Positions 16,953 through 26,244 are shown, counted from the first letter of the stretch. The stretch is 64,000 bases of DNA from Streptomyces sp. MJM8645 (GCF_001625365.1 NZ_LJJF01000001.1:6132501-6196500), one strand, 5' to 3'. Notes: a model not told the origin generated them from the sequence alone. Numbers and translations: made by a program.

Positions 16953-19717
16953 GCGCGGCGGCAGGGGGGTCGGAAGCGGTGCGGGGCGCGACGGCGGTGG
17001 CGCCGATACCGGAGGCGGTGCGGGGCGAGGCGGCGGTCGAGGACCTGCTCGCCGCCGTCCGGGGCGGACGGATGCCGCAGATACCGGCGCTGGTCGCCGC
17101 GCTGGACCAGGCACAGCGCCGGGACTGCCTGCTCGCGTTGAAGGCGCTGCGCAAGGAACTGCGCGACGAGTGGTCGAAGGAGGCGCTCGCCACCAGGGGC
17201 GCCCTGCTGCTGGCCGGCGCCGGCTGCCACGCCGGCCCGGCCGGGGCCGCCACCTGGCTCGGCGCCCGCGACTTCACCTCGCTCGGCTGGGCCCGCCACC
17301 CGGCGGTGGGCCAACTCGTCGCGGCGCAGCCGGTGGAGTGGCAGATCGAGGTGGCCACCCGGCTCGCCGCCCGGCCGGCGCCGAGCTGGGGCTGGGCGCT
17401 GTACCCGGTGATCGAGGCCGTGGTGCGCCGCACCGGCTGCGCGGTGCCGCAGAGCGAGCCCTTCGTCCGCGAGTGGATGGAACGCCAGCGCCGGGGCAGC
17501 GGCGCACGGCCCACCCTGGTCGAGCTGCTGCGGGCCGACGCGTTCACCGCGGTGCTGCTGCCCCGGGTGTTCGAACTCGCCGACATCGGTGGCGCGGTGT
17601 CCTTGCGGTTCAGCCCCCGCCCCGGGGACGCCTTTACGGAGGCGATCGCCGAACTCGCCGCCGCCGGCGACCTGGACCGGGCCGACCTGATCGACCGCTG
17701 CCTGGCCCGGCTGCTGCGCGGCGGCAAGCCGGCCGACCAGCGCTTCTTCCTCGACGTGCTGCGGGCCCTCGCCCCGACCCCGCAGGAGTACGCCGCCCGG
17801 GTACGGGACGTGCTGCCGCTGCTGGACGGGCTGTCGGTGGTCGCCGGGCACGCCCAGGAGGTGCTCGCCGGGCTGGACGAGGCCGGGCTGATCGAACCCG
17901 AGGTGCTGGTCGAGTCCTCCGCGGTGGTGCTGTTCCGGGCCGAGAAGAAGCTCGTCCGCGCCCAACTCGGCTGGCTGGAGCGGGCGGCCCGGCGCGAGCC
18001 CGGGCGGTCCGGGCCGGTGGTGCTCGCGGCCGCCGAGGCGTTCGGGCACCCGGACCAGGCCGTCCAGGAGCGGGCGCTGAACGTGGTGGCCCGCCACCTG
18101 CGCGCGGCCGGGGAGGCCGTCCTGCCCGAACTGCGGCTCGCCGCCGAGGTGCTGAACCCCGCCCACCACCGGCGCGCCGGCGAACTGTTCGGCGCGCCGG
18201 TCGGTGGCGACGGCGACGACGACCCGGACACCGGGTGGAACGAACTCCTCCCACCCGCCCCCCAGCCCCTCCCGCTCGGCCCGCCGATCGCCTCGGCGGC
18301 CGAACTCGCGCAGGAGCTGTCCGCCCTGCTCGCCGCCGACGAGCCGGAGCCGACGGTCTTCGAGCGCGTGCTGGACGGTCTGGTCCGCCAGGCCCACCAG
18401 GACCGGGCGGCGCTCGCCGAGGCACTGGAGCCGGTCCGGCGGGTCCACCCGTGGAGCGGCGTCGACCGCTGGCGCGACTGCTCGCCCCGGGACGTCCTCT
18501 ACGTCGTGGCCGCGGTGGCGGGCGAGACGCCGCCGCACCGGTTCTGGGACTTCCTCGGCGGCAAGGGCCGGTCCCCGCTGCGTGGACAGAACAACACCGC
18601 GCAGGGCACCGCCCTCGCCGCCCGCCTGGAGGAGGCCGCCTGGCAGGTGACCGCGAACCGGCCGCCCTACCTGCTGGCCACCCCGACCGACACCACCGGC
18701 GCGATCGACCCCGGCACGCTGGTCGAACGCCTCGCCGGGTACCAGACGGCGGGCATCACCCCCGGCCGGGCCGACCTGTGCGCGGCCCTGCTGCGGGTCG
18801 GCCTCCGCGCCGACGCCGGGGTGCTGCGCGCCGCCGAGGCGCTCACCTCGCCGTCCGGGCGGTGGGCCGCCCAGTGGCTGCGCACCGGCGGCCTGCCCGA
18901 CCAGCCGTCCGAGCGGGTGCTGTTCGCCCCCGGCCGGGGCTCGAAGCACGGTCACCAGTACGCGGACCGCTGGTGGGAGGACGTCCGGCGGGTGGCCGTC
19001 GCCCAACCCGGCATCGGAGCCGGCCCGAAGGGCCCGGACGGCGAGCGGCTCGCCCCCGAGTTCCGGGCGCTGCTGGACGGCACCGAGCCGAGCGTGGCCC
19101 GGGCCCGCAAGGTGGGCGACTGGACGTGGCGGCCCACGGCGCACTGGGCCGCGATGCTCCCCTGGCACCGGGAGGAACTGGCGGCCCGGTGGCTCGACCA
19201 CTTCGCCGCCGGCGCCGACCGGGACGAGCGCGGCGCGGGCCGGCTGCTGCCCGCTCTCGCCGAGGCCGGCGGCCCGGCCGGGCTCGCCCTGCACCTGGCG
19301 CTGGCCTACGGCCTGGGCGCCCGGCACACCGAGGACCGGACGGCGGCCGTCGACGCCCTGCTGGTGCTCGCCGCCCGCGGCGAGCTGGACGGTGCGCAGC
19401 TCGGCCGCGAGCTCGGCGCGCTGGTCGACTGCGGCGCGGTGAAGCCCAACCGGCTCGCGGCGGCGCTCACCCTGGCCGCCGGGACGGGCGCCTACGGCAC
19501 GGTCTGGTCGGTGCTCGGGCCCGCGCTGCCGGCCCTGCTGGGCGGCGAGGGCACGCCCGCCCGGGGCCTCGGCGACCTGCTCGCCCTCGCGGCGGACTGC
19601 GCCCGGCGCACCGGCGCCCGGGGGCCGGTGGCCGAGGTGACGGCGGCGGCGGAGCAGGGCGGGTCGAGCCGGCTGGTCAAGGAGGCCCGCGCACTGCGGG
19701 ACGTCCTGGCGGGGTGA
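16949..19717 (+). CDS. Large DUF6493-type (HEAT-like) protein
   Basis: 922 residues, ATG at 16949 coupled to the SWIM gene. The sequence is helical, Ala/Leu-rich and repeat-like (LARHPAVGQLVAAQPVEWQ; VLPELRLAAEVLNPAHHRRAGELFG), resembling the large alpha-solenoid partners of SWIM proteins annotated DUF6493 in actinobacteria. A probable functional patch is FWDFLGGKGRSP near residue 535 and WWEDVRRVAVAQ near 675. No enzyme motif seen. An acidic, Pro-rich linker occurs near residue 425. The gene ends 98 bases before an AT-rich repeat element that separates it from a convergent gene. Confidence 0.75.
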   Translation: MSAAAGGSEAVRGATAVAPIPEAVRGEAAVEDLLAAVRGGRMPQIPALVAALDQAQRRDCLLALKALRKELRDEWSKEALATRGALLLAGAGCHAGPAGAATWLGARDFTSLGWARHPAVGQLVAAQPVEWQIEVATRLAARPAPSWGWALYPVIEAVVRRTGCAVPQSEPFVREWMERQRRGSGARPTLVELLRADAFTAVLLPRVFELADIGGAVSLRFSPRPGDAFTEAIAELAAAGDLDRADLIDRCLARLLRGGKPADQRFFLDVLRALAPTPQEYAARVRDVLPLLDGLSVVAGHAQEVLAGLDEAGLIEPEVLVESSAVVLFRAEKKLVRAQLGWLERAARREPGRSGPVVLAAAEAFGHPDQAVQERALNVVARHLRAAGEAVLPELRLAAEVLNPAHHRRAGELFGAPVGGDGDDDPDTGWNELLPPAPQPLPLGPPIASAAELAQELSALLAADEPEPTVFERVLDGLVRQAHQDRAALAEALEPVRRVHPWSGVDRWRDCSPRDVLYVVAAVAGETPPHRFWDFLGGKGRSPLRGQNNTAQGTALAARLEEAAWQVTANRPPYLLATPTDTTGAIDPGTLVERLAGYQTAGITPGRADLCAALLRVGLRADAGVLRAAEALTSPSGRWAAQWLRTGGLPDQPSERVLFAPGRGSKHGHQYADRWWEDVRRVAVAQPGIGAGPKGPDGERLAPEFRALLDGTEPSVARARKVGDWTWRPTAHWAAMLPWHREELAARWLDHFAAGADRDERGAGRLLPALAEAGGPAGLALHLALAYGLGARHTEDRTAAVDALLVLAARGELDGAQLGRELGALVDCGAVKPNRLAAALTLAAGTGAYGTVWSVLGPALPALLGGEGTPARGLGDLLALAADCARRTGARGPVAEVTAAAEQGGSSRLVKEARALRDVLAG

Positions 19718-19815
19718 CGCCGCGGTTGGTCCTGGGCCCAGGCGGTGGGCGGGACTTCCGTCCGCCGCCCCGTCCCGCAGGTGGCAGCGAACAGGTGGCT
19801 GCGGACAAGTGGGCG

Positions 19816-19901
19816 AACAGATAACAGCAAACAGATAACAGCAGACAGATAACAGATAACAGATTTCAGCGAACAGATTTTGAAATCTGTTCGCTGAAAT
19901 C
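19816..19901. repeat. AT-rich palindromic repeat element 1
   Basis: Tandem AACAGATAACAG-type units (19816-19862) lead into a hairpin with 19-bp perfect arms, 19862-19880 and 19883-19901, centred on TG and containing CAGATTTTGAAATCTG. The element lies between convergent genes. Its right part encodes the last residues and stop of the minus-strand MBL-fold gene. Its base composition contrasts sharply with the surroundings. Relatives occur at 40943-41028 and 63438-63530. A bidirectional terminator is the simplest reading. Confidence 0.92.
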
Positions 19902-21197
19902 CGTCGCCCGCTCCCGGACCGGCACCGCGCTGCGGTCCCGGACCAGCGGCTCGATGCCGCGAGGCGTGGCCGCGACCGCGCGCCACCACAGCCGCAGCGC
20001 GGGCGGGTCGACCGGTTCGAAGGGCTTGCCGGGCCGGGGCACCGCCAGCCGGGCGCCCAGCGCCTGGGCAGCCGCGACCACCCGTTCGGCGGGCTCCTCC
20101 CAGGGGTGCGTCGCCAGGTTGAAGGTGCACCAGTGGATCGGCAGCAGCAGATCGCCGCCGAGGTCCAGGTGGGCCCGGACGCCCTCCTCGGGCGTCATGT
20201 GCACCTCGGGCCAGAAGTCGCTGTACGCGCCGACCTGCATCAGCGTCGCGTCGAACGGCCCGAGCCGGCGGCCGATCTCGGCGAAGCCCGGGAAGTAGCC
20301 GGTGTCCCCGCTGTGGAAGATCCGGTGCCCGCCGCCGGCCACCACCCAGGACGCCCAGAGGAACAGCGCGCTGGTGCGCGGGCCGCGGCTGCAGTAGTGC
20401 CGGGCCGGGGTGGCGGTGAGGGTGAGCCCGGCGATCTCGGCCGACTCCCACCAGTCGAGTTCGGCGATCCGCCGGGTCGGTACTCCCCAGCGCTCCAGGT
20501 GCGCGCCGACGCCGAGCGGGACGGCGAACACCGCGTCCGTCCCGATCAGCGCGCGGATGGTGGCCATGTCGAGGTGGTCGTAGTGGTCGTGGGAGATCAC
20601 CACCACGTCCACCGGCCCGAGTTCGGACAGCGGCAGCGGCATCGGGTGCAGCCGTTTGGGCCCCGTCCAGGCGAACGGCGAGCAGCGCTCGCCCCACACA
20701 GGGTCGATCAGGACCCGCCGCCCGCCGATCTCGGCGAGCACGGTGGCGTGGCCGAGCCAGGTGAGTCGCAGTCCGGAGTCCGGCGGCAGGGCGAGGTCGA
20801 CCGGGAGCAGCCGGTGCACGGGTACGGCGGCGGTCGGTGCCCGGCGGGTCTTGTCCCCGGTCAGTTGGGCGCGGGTGATCTCCAGCGGGCTGCGCTCGTA
20901 GACCAGGCGGCGGGTGGGCAGCGGGTTGCGGAAGGCGCCGTCGGCGAACTGCGGGGAGCGGTGGATCCGGGCCAGCCGTTCGCCCCGGGGTTCGGCACCG
21001 AAGGCCTCGGCCCGGACCAGGTGCCAGGCCGCGCGGGGCAGTCGGGCCAGGCCCGACCCGGTGCGGTTCGCGGTCGGGCCGAGGGCCGGGCTGGTGGTCG
21101 GGCTGTTGGTCGGCGGGGTGATGAACTGCGAGGACAGACCGGCGAGGCGGGAGAACCAGGGGGCGGGGCGGGGCAAGGCTCCTCCAAGGACGGTCAC
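19866..21197 (-). CDS. Metallo-beta-lactamase fold hydrolase (NAPE-PLD/UlaG-like)
   Basis: 443 residues if the GTG at 21197 is used; a TTG seven codons later is an alternative, because GGAGGA overlaps the first codons. After a basic and Pro-rich N-terminus comes LTWLGHATVLAEIGGRRVLIDP, then the metal motif ISHDHYDHLD (near residue 205), RHYCSRGPR, FHSGDTGYFPGF and PIHWCTF, matching N-acyl-phosphatidylethanolamine phospholipase D-type enzymes. The last dozen residues (TDFSEQISKSVR) are encoded by the AT-rich palindrome and are probably not ancestral. Substrate unknown. Confidence 0.87.
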   Translation of the reverse strand: MTVLGGALPRPAPWFSRLAGLSSQFITPPTNSPTTSPALGPTANRTGSGLARLPRAAWHLVRAEAFGAEPRGERLARIHRSPQFADGAFRNPLPTRRLVYERSPLEITRAQLTGDKTRRAPTAAVPVHRLLPVDLALPPDSGLRLTWLGHATVLAEIGGRRVLIDPVWGERCSPFAWTGPKRLHPMPLPLSELGPVDVVVISHDHYDHLDMATIRALIGTDAVFAVPLGVGAHLERWGVPTRRIAELDWWESAEIAGLTLTATPARHYCSRGPRTSALFLWASWVVAGGGHRIFHSGDTGYFPGFAEIGRRLGPFDATLMQVGAYSDFWPEVHMTPEEGVRAHLDLGGDLLLPIHWCTFNLATHPWEEPAERVVAAAQALGARLAVPRPGKPFEPVDPPALRLWWRAVAATPRGIEPLVRDRSAVPVRERATDFSEQISKSVR

Positions 21198-21397
21198 GGC
21201 TACCGGGCATGCCGGGGCGGGTATCCGGGCGACTGGTGGGGCCGCTGCGATACGACAACCATCTCGTCGGAGACTACTCGTCATGGGCCGTCCGGACCTG
21301 GTGAGCGGCCCCGCGCGGGCCAATCGGCGTACCCCGCCCCGGTCGCGCGCCCGGGGCCACCGCCCGGTGCCGCTCCGCGTGGAGCCGCCCGGTGCCG

Positions 21398-21850
21398 CTA
21401 CGCGTAGAAGCGGGTGATCGTCTCCGCGACGCAGTGCGGCTTGGCGCTCTCCGCGCTGGTGATCGTGAACCGCACCACCGCCTGGACCCCGCCCGGCACC
21501 TCGGTGGCCGAGACCAGTTCGGCGGTGGCCCGGATCGCGGTGCCCACCGGCACCGGCGCCGGGAAGCGCACCTTCTCCGAGCCGTAGTTCAGCGCCATGC
21601 GCACGCCCTCGACGCCGTAGCACTCCTTCGCCAGCACCGGGATCATCGACTGGGTCAGGTAGCCGTGCGCGATGGTCGAGCCGAACTGGCTCTCCTTGGC
21701 CCGCTCCGGGTCCACGTGGATCCACTGGTGGTCGCCGGTCGCCTCGGCGAACAGGTCGATCTGCCGCTGCCCGATGGTGTGCCACTCGCTGGTGCCCAGT
21801 TCGGTGCCGACGGCGGCGGTCAGATCGGCGAGGGAGGCGAAGCTCGTCAC
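21398..21850 (-). CDS. MaoC-like dehydratase (R-specific enoyl-CoA hydratase fold)
   Basis: 150 residues, ATG at 21850. Hot-dog fold with the hydratase-2 pattern DLFAEATGDHQWIHVDPERA (catalytic Asp and His) followed by STIAHGYLTQSMIP and NYGSEKVRFPAPVPVG. Full length for single-domain MaoC proteins, which hydrate trans-2-enoyl-CoA or act on related acyl substrates. It may work with the acyl-CoA genes elsewhere in the window but is not in an operon with them. Confidence 0.93.
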   Translation of the reverse strand: MTSFASLADLTAAVGTELGTSEWHTIGQRQIDLFAEATGDHQWIHVDPERAKESQFGSTIAHGYLTQSMIPVLAKECYGVEGVRMALNYGSEKVRFPAPVPVGTAIRATAELVSATEVPGGVQAVVRFTITSAESAKPHCVAETITRFYA

Positions 21851-21993
21851 GGTGCGCTCCTGGGGGAGGGGTCAGGACGCCGGAAGCGTATGCGTACCCG
21901 CCGGTATCTGTCAGCGGTGCGGAACCCGGGAACACAGGAACACAGGAACCCGGGAACACGGGAACCCGAGGGCGCGGCGGCCCTGTGGGTGTT

Positions 21994-22437
21994 TCAGGAC
22001 CGCAGCGCCCCGCGCCCCAGCGCGTCCTGCCCGGTCGGGAACAGCCGCCGGCCGCTGACCAGTTCCGGCACCAGCGCGACGAACAGCGGCTCCGGGTCCC
22101 CCACCCACGGCCGCAGGCCGGACCGCAGCACCCGCCGCACCTGCTCGGGCTCGCGCACCACGTCCGCCCGGCCGTGGACCAGCACGCTCCAGCCGGTCCG
22201 GGTGACCGGGTCCAGCAGGTCCGCCTGGAAGGCCACCACCGTGCCGTCAAGCCCGCGCGCGGTGGCACTTCCCCGGCGCACGGCGAGCACCAACCGCCCG
22301 TCCAGGACCTCGAAGGAGACCGGTAGCACGGCCGGCAGCGCGTGCTCGGTGTACACCACGCGCCCGACGGGCACGGTGCTGAGCAGCCGCAGGCACTCGG
22401 CCTCGCTCAGGGTCTCCACACGGTCCTCACGCTCCAT
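21994..22437 (-). CDS. Pyridoxamine 5'-phosphate oxidase-fold (Pyridox_ox_2) protein
   Basis: 147 residues from ATG at 22437. The sequence (TLSEAECLRLLSTVPVGRVVYTEHALPAVLPVSFEVLDGRLVLAVRRGS, then VAFQADLLDPVTRTGWSVLVHGRADVV) has the split-barrel FMN/F420-binding pattern of PF12900-type proteins. Actinobacterial members often bind F420 or heme; the cofactor cannot be read here. Stand-alone gene, 143 bp from the MaoC gene in the same direction and divergent from the next gene. Confidence 0.88.
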   Translation of the reverse strand: MEREDRVETLSEAECLRLLSTVPVGRVVYTEHALPAVLPVSFEVLDGRLVLAVRRGSATARGLDGTVVAFQADLLDPVTRTGWSVLVHGRADVVREPEQVRRVLRSGLRPWVGDPEPLFVALVPELVSGRRLFPTGQDALGRGALRS

Positions 22438-22639
22438 GCGTCCGATCGTCCTCCGGTCGGCGCGCGCGCCGATAGGGCCCATGGTCCCTGAGCGGACGGG
22501 CCGGGAGCCCCGTCGGCGGCCGCCCGGGGCGGTAGCCTGCCCGGCGGCGGTACGGTACGCGCCCCTGCGCACCACGGCAGCGGCGGGCGCGACGGGCGGC
22601 CCCGGGTGCGCCGGGGCCGGCATGGGAGGGGGCGTGCGG

Positions 22640-23494
22640 ATGGCGGGCGGGGTCGACCTGGTGGTGATCGGGGCGAACGGCGGGCCCGATCGGGGCTTCG
22701 GGGGCTCGGCGCTGGCGCCGGACGGCGCCCGGCTGCTCGCGCGGGTGCTGCCCGGGATGTGCTTCGACGTCGGCGCGGCCGGCTGCCGGGTCACCGAGGT
22801 TGCGCCGGACGCGGACGCCAACGCGATGCTCACCGCCGTCCGGGAGGCCGCCCAGCACCCGGGCCGGTGGCTGGTGGTCTGCCTGGTCGGCCAGTTGGCG
22901 GTCGATCCGCGCGGGCGGCGGCTCGCCCTGGTGACCGGCGGCAGCACCGCCGACAACGCCTACCGGCGCGGCCTGGCCTGGGACTGGGTGGTCAGCGCGA
23001 TGGTGCACGGTGGCCACGAGGAGGCCCTGCTGCTGGTCGACGCGGTGGCCGACCGGGACACCTGGGCGGCGTTGGAGCGCGGCGGCGGCGAGGACGGCGC
23101 GGGCGAACTGCTGGCCTACCCGCGTGTCCCGCTGTGGGGCCGGGTCGGCCGGTACACCCCGGGCAGACGCGGCCGGGACGCCGTACTGCCGGGTGGTGAG
23201 GGCTCGTTCAGCCATGCCCTGACCACCGTGCTGCGGCAGGGCGTCCCGGGCGCCCCGGCGGCCGTCGCCCCGCTGGATCTCCAGCCGTCCGTCGCCGCGC
23301 TGCTCGACGGGGGCGAAGCACCGGGTGGTTCGGGTGCGCCGGGCGCGCGCCTGCTCGTTCCGCCGCAGGGCGGGCGCCTGTTGATGCGCAATCGGGCCGC
23401 GGTTCGGGGCGCATTGGCCGGATTGTCGCTTTCCGAAGAACTGTTGGCCGTTCTGTGGCGGGAAAGTGCCCCGACGGAACCGCCTTCCGCGTAA
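22640..23494 (+). CDS. Caspase-like-fold protein, probably without catalytic dyad, left flank of the Tad locus
   Basis: 284 residues, ATG at 22640 (GGGAGGGGG about 8 bases upstream; GTG at 22634 also possible). The N-terminal 170 residues follow an alpha/beta pattern similar to the N-terminal domain of the protein at 38708: EAAQHPGRWLVVCLVGQLAVDPRGRRLALV and ALLLVDAVADRDTW. This resembles the caspase/CHAT order of strands, but the expected His is Gln (LVGQ) and the Cys position is in VDAVAD, so no peptidase activity is expected. The C-terminal 80 residues are low-complexity. Just upstream of the Tad genes, same strand. Function unknown. Confidence 0.75.
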   Translation: MAGGVDLVVIGANGGPDRGFGGSALAPDGARLLARVLPGMCFDVGAAGCRVTEVAPDADANAMLTAVREAAQHPGRWLVVCLVGQLAVDPRGRRLALVTGGSTADNAYRRGLAWDWVVSAMVHGGHEEALLLVDAVADRDTWAALERGGGEDGAGELLAYPRVPLWGRVGRYTPGRRGRDAVLPGGEGSFSHALTTVLRQGVPGAPAAVAPLDLQPSVAALLDGGEAPGGSGAPGARLLVPPQGGRLLMRNRAAVRGALAGLSLSEELLAVLWRESAPTEPPSA

Positions 23495-23630
23495 GGTCAG
23501 GTGGCCTGAGGTGTTGCCGTGATGGGGTGGGTTGGCGAAGAATCGATCCCCAGCGGAAACACCTGCGGGACGACGGAATTCTTCCGGCGGCCACGGATCA
23601 CGAATCGGTCGGTCGCGACGAGGTGGGGCG

Positions 23631-24254
23631 ATGCGGCAGCGCGGAAATGTGTTGCGCCCTGGGGCGGTTGGGGTCGGTGGGGTGGTTCTGGTGTTGCTCC
23701 TCGGAGCCTGTGCGAGCGGCGGTGCCGGTGGCTCCGTCGATCGGCTCGGAACGGCTGCGCCCAGTGTCGCGGGAGTGGATCCGGTACCTCCTTCGGGTGG
23801 TTCGGTAAACACCTCGATCGCGCCGACGGACGGGCCGGAAGGTGCCATGGGGCGGCTGGCCCTGAAGACGTATCAGGACTGGTGGCAGGCCCAGACCGAG
23901 GCATTCGGGCGGTCGGATTCGGACGGATTCGCTCTGGAGACGTACTCTTCCGGGCGGGCCCTTACCGACACCCTGGTCAGTCTCCGCCAACTTCGCGACG
24001 CCAAACTGGTGATGACCGGAACGCCGCGCAATTCGGCGGTGGTCAAGGCCATTGACCTGAAAGCCGATCCGCAGACCGCCGTGATCGAGGACTGCGTCGA
24101 CGTGTCGGGATGGCACCGCGTCGACGCCGTCACCCAGGTGGCAAAGGATCCGGGCGACCGACTGAACCGCTACGTCGCGACCGCGTCCCTGCGCTGGTTC
24201 CAAGCACGTTGGCTGATCTACGACTTCAAGCGGGAGGTGGACCGGGCATGCTGA
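23631..24254 (+). CDS. Lipoprotein of the Tad locus
   Basis: 207 residues, ATG at 23631. A signal sequence with lipobox LLLGACAS (Cys near residue 27) makes it a membrane-anchored extracellular protein. The mature part has a Pro/Ser linker and then a globular domain (ALKTYQDWWQAQTEAFGRSDSDGFALETYSSGRAL ... VSGWHRVDAVTQVAK) resembling NTF2-like lipoproteins in general size. It overlaps the next gene by 7 bases, so the two are co-translated. Codon use has more A/T than its neighbours. Role probably in pilus or secretion assembly at the cell surface; inferred from position. Confidence 0.8.
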   Translation: MRQRGNVLRPGAVGVGGVVLVLLLGACASGGAGGSVDRLGTAAPSVAGVDPVPPSGGSVNTSIAPTDGPEGAMGRLALKTYQDWWQAQTEAFGRSDSDGFALETYSSGRALTDTLVSLRQLRDAKLVMTGTPRNSAVVKAIDLKADPQTAVIEDCVDVSGWHRVDAVTQVAKDPGDRLNRYVATASLRWFQARWLIYDFKREVDRAC

Positions 24255-25192
24255 ACACGCGTAAACCGGCCCGGCGATTCGCGATCCTCGCGCCGTTGTC
24301 CGCCGGGTTGCTGTTGGCCTCGGCGGTGTCGGCGGCGGCGGACGAACCGCCGGGCGGAGGTGCCGAACAGTGTTACCCGGACGTGATCTGCTCCGGGGTC
24401 AACACCGGTGGCACGAAACCGAAACCCGGACCGTCACAGCCCGGCGGTGGCGGCGGCGGAAGTACGGGCGACGGGCCGCTGCTGTGCAGCTACCACGACC
24501 AGCAGTGGCCCTGCCACGACCCGGAGCGCGGCTGGTTCAACAGCGGCTTCGGGTGCTACTTCCGCCCGCTGGACAACCCGCCCCCCGAGGGCGCCCCGGA
24601 GTGGCAGGGCCACAAGCCGTCCGAGGGCGCGCTCTACTCGAAGGTCTGCCCGCAGACGGGCGGCGGCCAGGACGGCGCCGAGATCGTGTTCGAGGCCACC
24701 TCGCCGGCCGGGCCGCCGGCGCTGAACCTGGTGGACGTCGGCTTCGGCTTCGCCCACGAGATGCGCTTCCCGAAGCCGACGGCGGGCGTCGCGCCCAAGG
24801 GCACGGCGGTGGTGAAGGCGCCGGTCTGGCTCTGGCTGGACGGCGTGGCGGCGCCCGCGCCCAAGACGCTGTCCGTCCCGGGCGCCTCGGTCACCGTCAC
24901 ACCGGTGCTGAGGGGCGTGACCTGGGTCTTCGACAGCGGCGTCTCCGTGACCTGCGACAAGGCCGGGACGCCGTACGACCCCAAGTACGGCGCCGCCAAG
25001 TCACCTGACTGCGGCTACGAGTTCGCCGTGGGCTCGGGCACCAGGAAGAGCGGCGTCTTCGACGGCACGGTGACGGCGAACTGGGTGGGCGAGGTCGTGG
25101 TCACGGGGCCGAACGCGAAGACCTTCGACGTCAAGATGCCGCAGTCCTCGAACTTCACGCTCAAGGTCGCCGAGGTGCAGGTCCTCAACTGA
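24248..25192 (+). CDS. Secreted protein of the Tad locus
   Basis: 314 residues, ATG at 24248, overlapping the lipoprotein gene. Signal peptide ends near VSAAADEPP. The mature N-terminus has Cys residues and a Gly-rich linker (PGPSQPGGGGGGSTG), then a Trp/Cys-rich region (LLCSYHDQQWPCHDPERGWF, GCYFRPLD) and a beta-rich C-terminal half without known motif (VKAPVWLWLDGVA, SVTVTPVLRGVTWVFDSG). Five to six Cys residues suggest disulfides outside the cell. Streptomycete Tad loci often have a protein of this kind; exact function unknown. Confidence 0.8.
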   Translation: MLNTRKPARRFAILAPLSAGLLLASAVSAAADEPPGGGAEQCYPDVICSGVNTGGTKPKPGPSQPGGGGGGSTGDGPLLCSYHDQQWPCHDPERGWFNSGFGCYFRPLDNPPPEGAPEWQGHKPSEGALYSKVCPQTGGGQDGAEIVFEATSPAGPPALNLVDVGFGFAHEMRFPKPTAGVAPKGTAVVKAPVWLWLDGVAAPAPKTLSVPGASVTVTPVLRGVTWVFDSGVSVTCDKAGTPYDPKYGAAKSPDCGYEFAVGSGTRKSGVFDGTVTANWVGEVVVTGPNAKTFDVKMPQSSNFTLKVAEVQVLN

Positions 25193-25265
25193 CCCGGCGG
25201 CGGCGGACGTCCGATGCCCCGCGGCCCGGCCGCGGGGCGCCGGCGGCCGGCCGCACGCGACCACG

Positions 25266-25293
25266 GCACTGAAGCCCGGGCACTGAAGCCCGG
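25266..25293 (+). repeat. 14-bp tandem duplication before the CpaB-like gene
   Basis: Two exact copies of GCACTGAAGCCCGG at 25266-25279 and 25280-25293 in the 188-bp gap between the secreted protein and SAF-domain genes. The rest of the gap is degenerate repeats of CCCGAGCACCGA type; no gene is seen. Confidence 0.8.
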
Positions 25294-25380
25294 GCACCGG
25301 CGGCCCGAACGGTGACGACCCGAGCACCGAGAACCCAGTACCGACGATCCGGAACGAGCACGAGGGAAGGGCGGAACCCG

Positions 25381-26244
25381 GTGGAGAACCGTACGTTCGC
25401 GACGCCGGGATCCGGCACACCCGCAGGGGCCGCGGTGTCCGTGGCGGTCCCGGACCAGGGGCAGGGGCCGGGCGAGGCCCCGGGCAGCGGTGCGGGCAAG
25501 GGGCGCGCCGCCCCGCACGTCCCCGGCCGGACGCTGCGGGCCCGGCGGCGGCGCCCGGCGGTGCTGGCGATGGCCGTCGCGCTGATCGCCGCCGGCGGCC
25601 TGGGCGGCGCGGTGCTCTACAACAGCACCGGCCAGCGGGTCGCCGTGCTGGCGCTGGCCCGGGACATCCCGTGGGGGCAGGTGATCACCGACGACGACCT
25701 GGTGGTGGCCCGGATCGCCGGCGATCCGGCGCTGCGGCCGCTGTCCGCCACCGAACGGGACAAGGCGGTCGGCATGCGGGCCGCCACCGACCTCAAGCGC
25801 GGCGCGATGCTCACCAGGGGCGACGTCGCGCAGACCCTGGCGGTGCAGCCCGGCCAGATCGTGGTCGGCGTCTCGGCCAAGCACAGCCAACTGCCCGCCA
25901 CCCGGCTCCAGCCGGGGCTGCAGATCGTCGTGGTCTACACCCCGGACAACACCAAGGCCGACTCGATGCCCGCGACGGTCATCACGGTCGGCCGGGTGGA
26001 CACCGACGGCAGCCAGGTGATCGACGTGGCCGTCGGCGCGGCGGACGGCCCCCGGCTGGCGCAGTGGGTGGCCGGCGGCCGGATCCAGGTCCTGCTGGCC
26101 CCGCGCGCCGCCGCGGCGGGCGGCGCGACCGGGACCGCCGGTGCAGGCACCGGCGGCAGCGCCGCGCCGACGGCCCCGGCGACCGGAACCGCCTCCGGCG
26201 CTGCCACGGCCCCCGCGCCCCCGACCGGGGCGGGTGGCGCCTGA
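25381..26244 (+). CDS. cpaB: SAF-domain protein, CpaB/RcpC-like pilus assembly protein
   Basis: 287 residues, GTG at 25381 with GGGAAGG upstream. A Gly/Pro-rich cytosolic N-terminus, a basic patch (RTLRARRRRP) and one membrane helix (VLAMAVALIAAGGLGGAVLYNS) lead into a SAF domain (VAVLALARDIPWGQVITDDDLVVARI ... LKRGAMLTRGDVAQT). CpaB proteins sit in the envelope and are needed for Flp pilus extension. The C-terminus is an Ala/Gly/Thr/Pro-rich tail. Stop and next start overlap (TGATG). Confidence 0.88.
   Translation: MENRTFATPGSGTPAGAAVSVAVPDQGQGPGEAPGSGAGKGRAAPHVPGRTLRARRRRPAVLAMAVALIAAGGLGGAVLYNSTGQRVAVLALARDIPWGQVITDDDLVVARIAGDPALRPLSATERDKAVGMRAATDLKRGAMLTRGDVAQTLAVQPGQIVVGVSAKHSQLPATRLQPGLQIVVVYTPDNTKADSMPATVITVGRVDTDGSQVIDVAVGAADGPRLAQWVAGGRIQVLLAPRAAAAGGATGTAGAGTGGSAAPTAPATGTASGAATAPAPPTGAGGA

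Noticed and set aside
22640..23494. Active caspase/CHAT peptidase
   Set aside because: The catalytic Cys and His positions are not conserved in the recognisable motifs.
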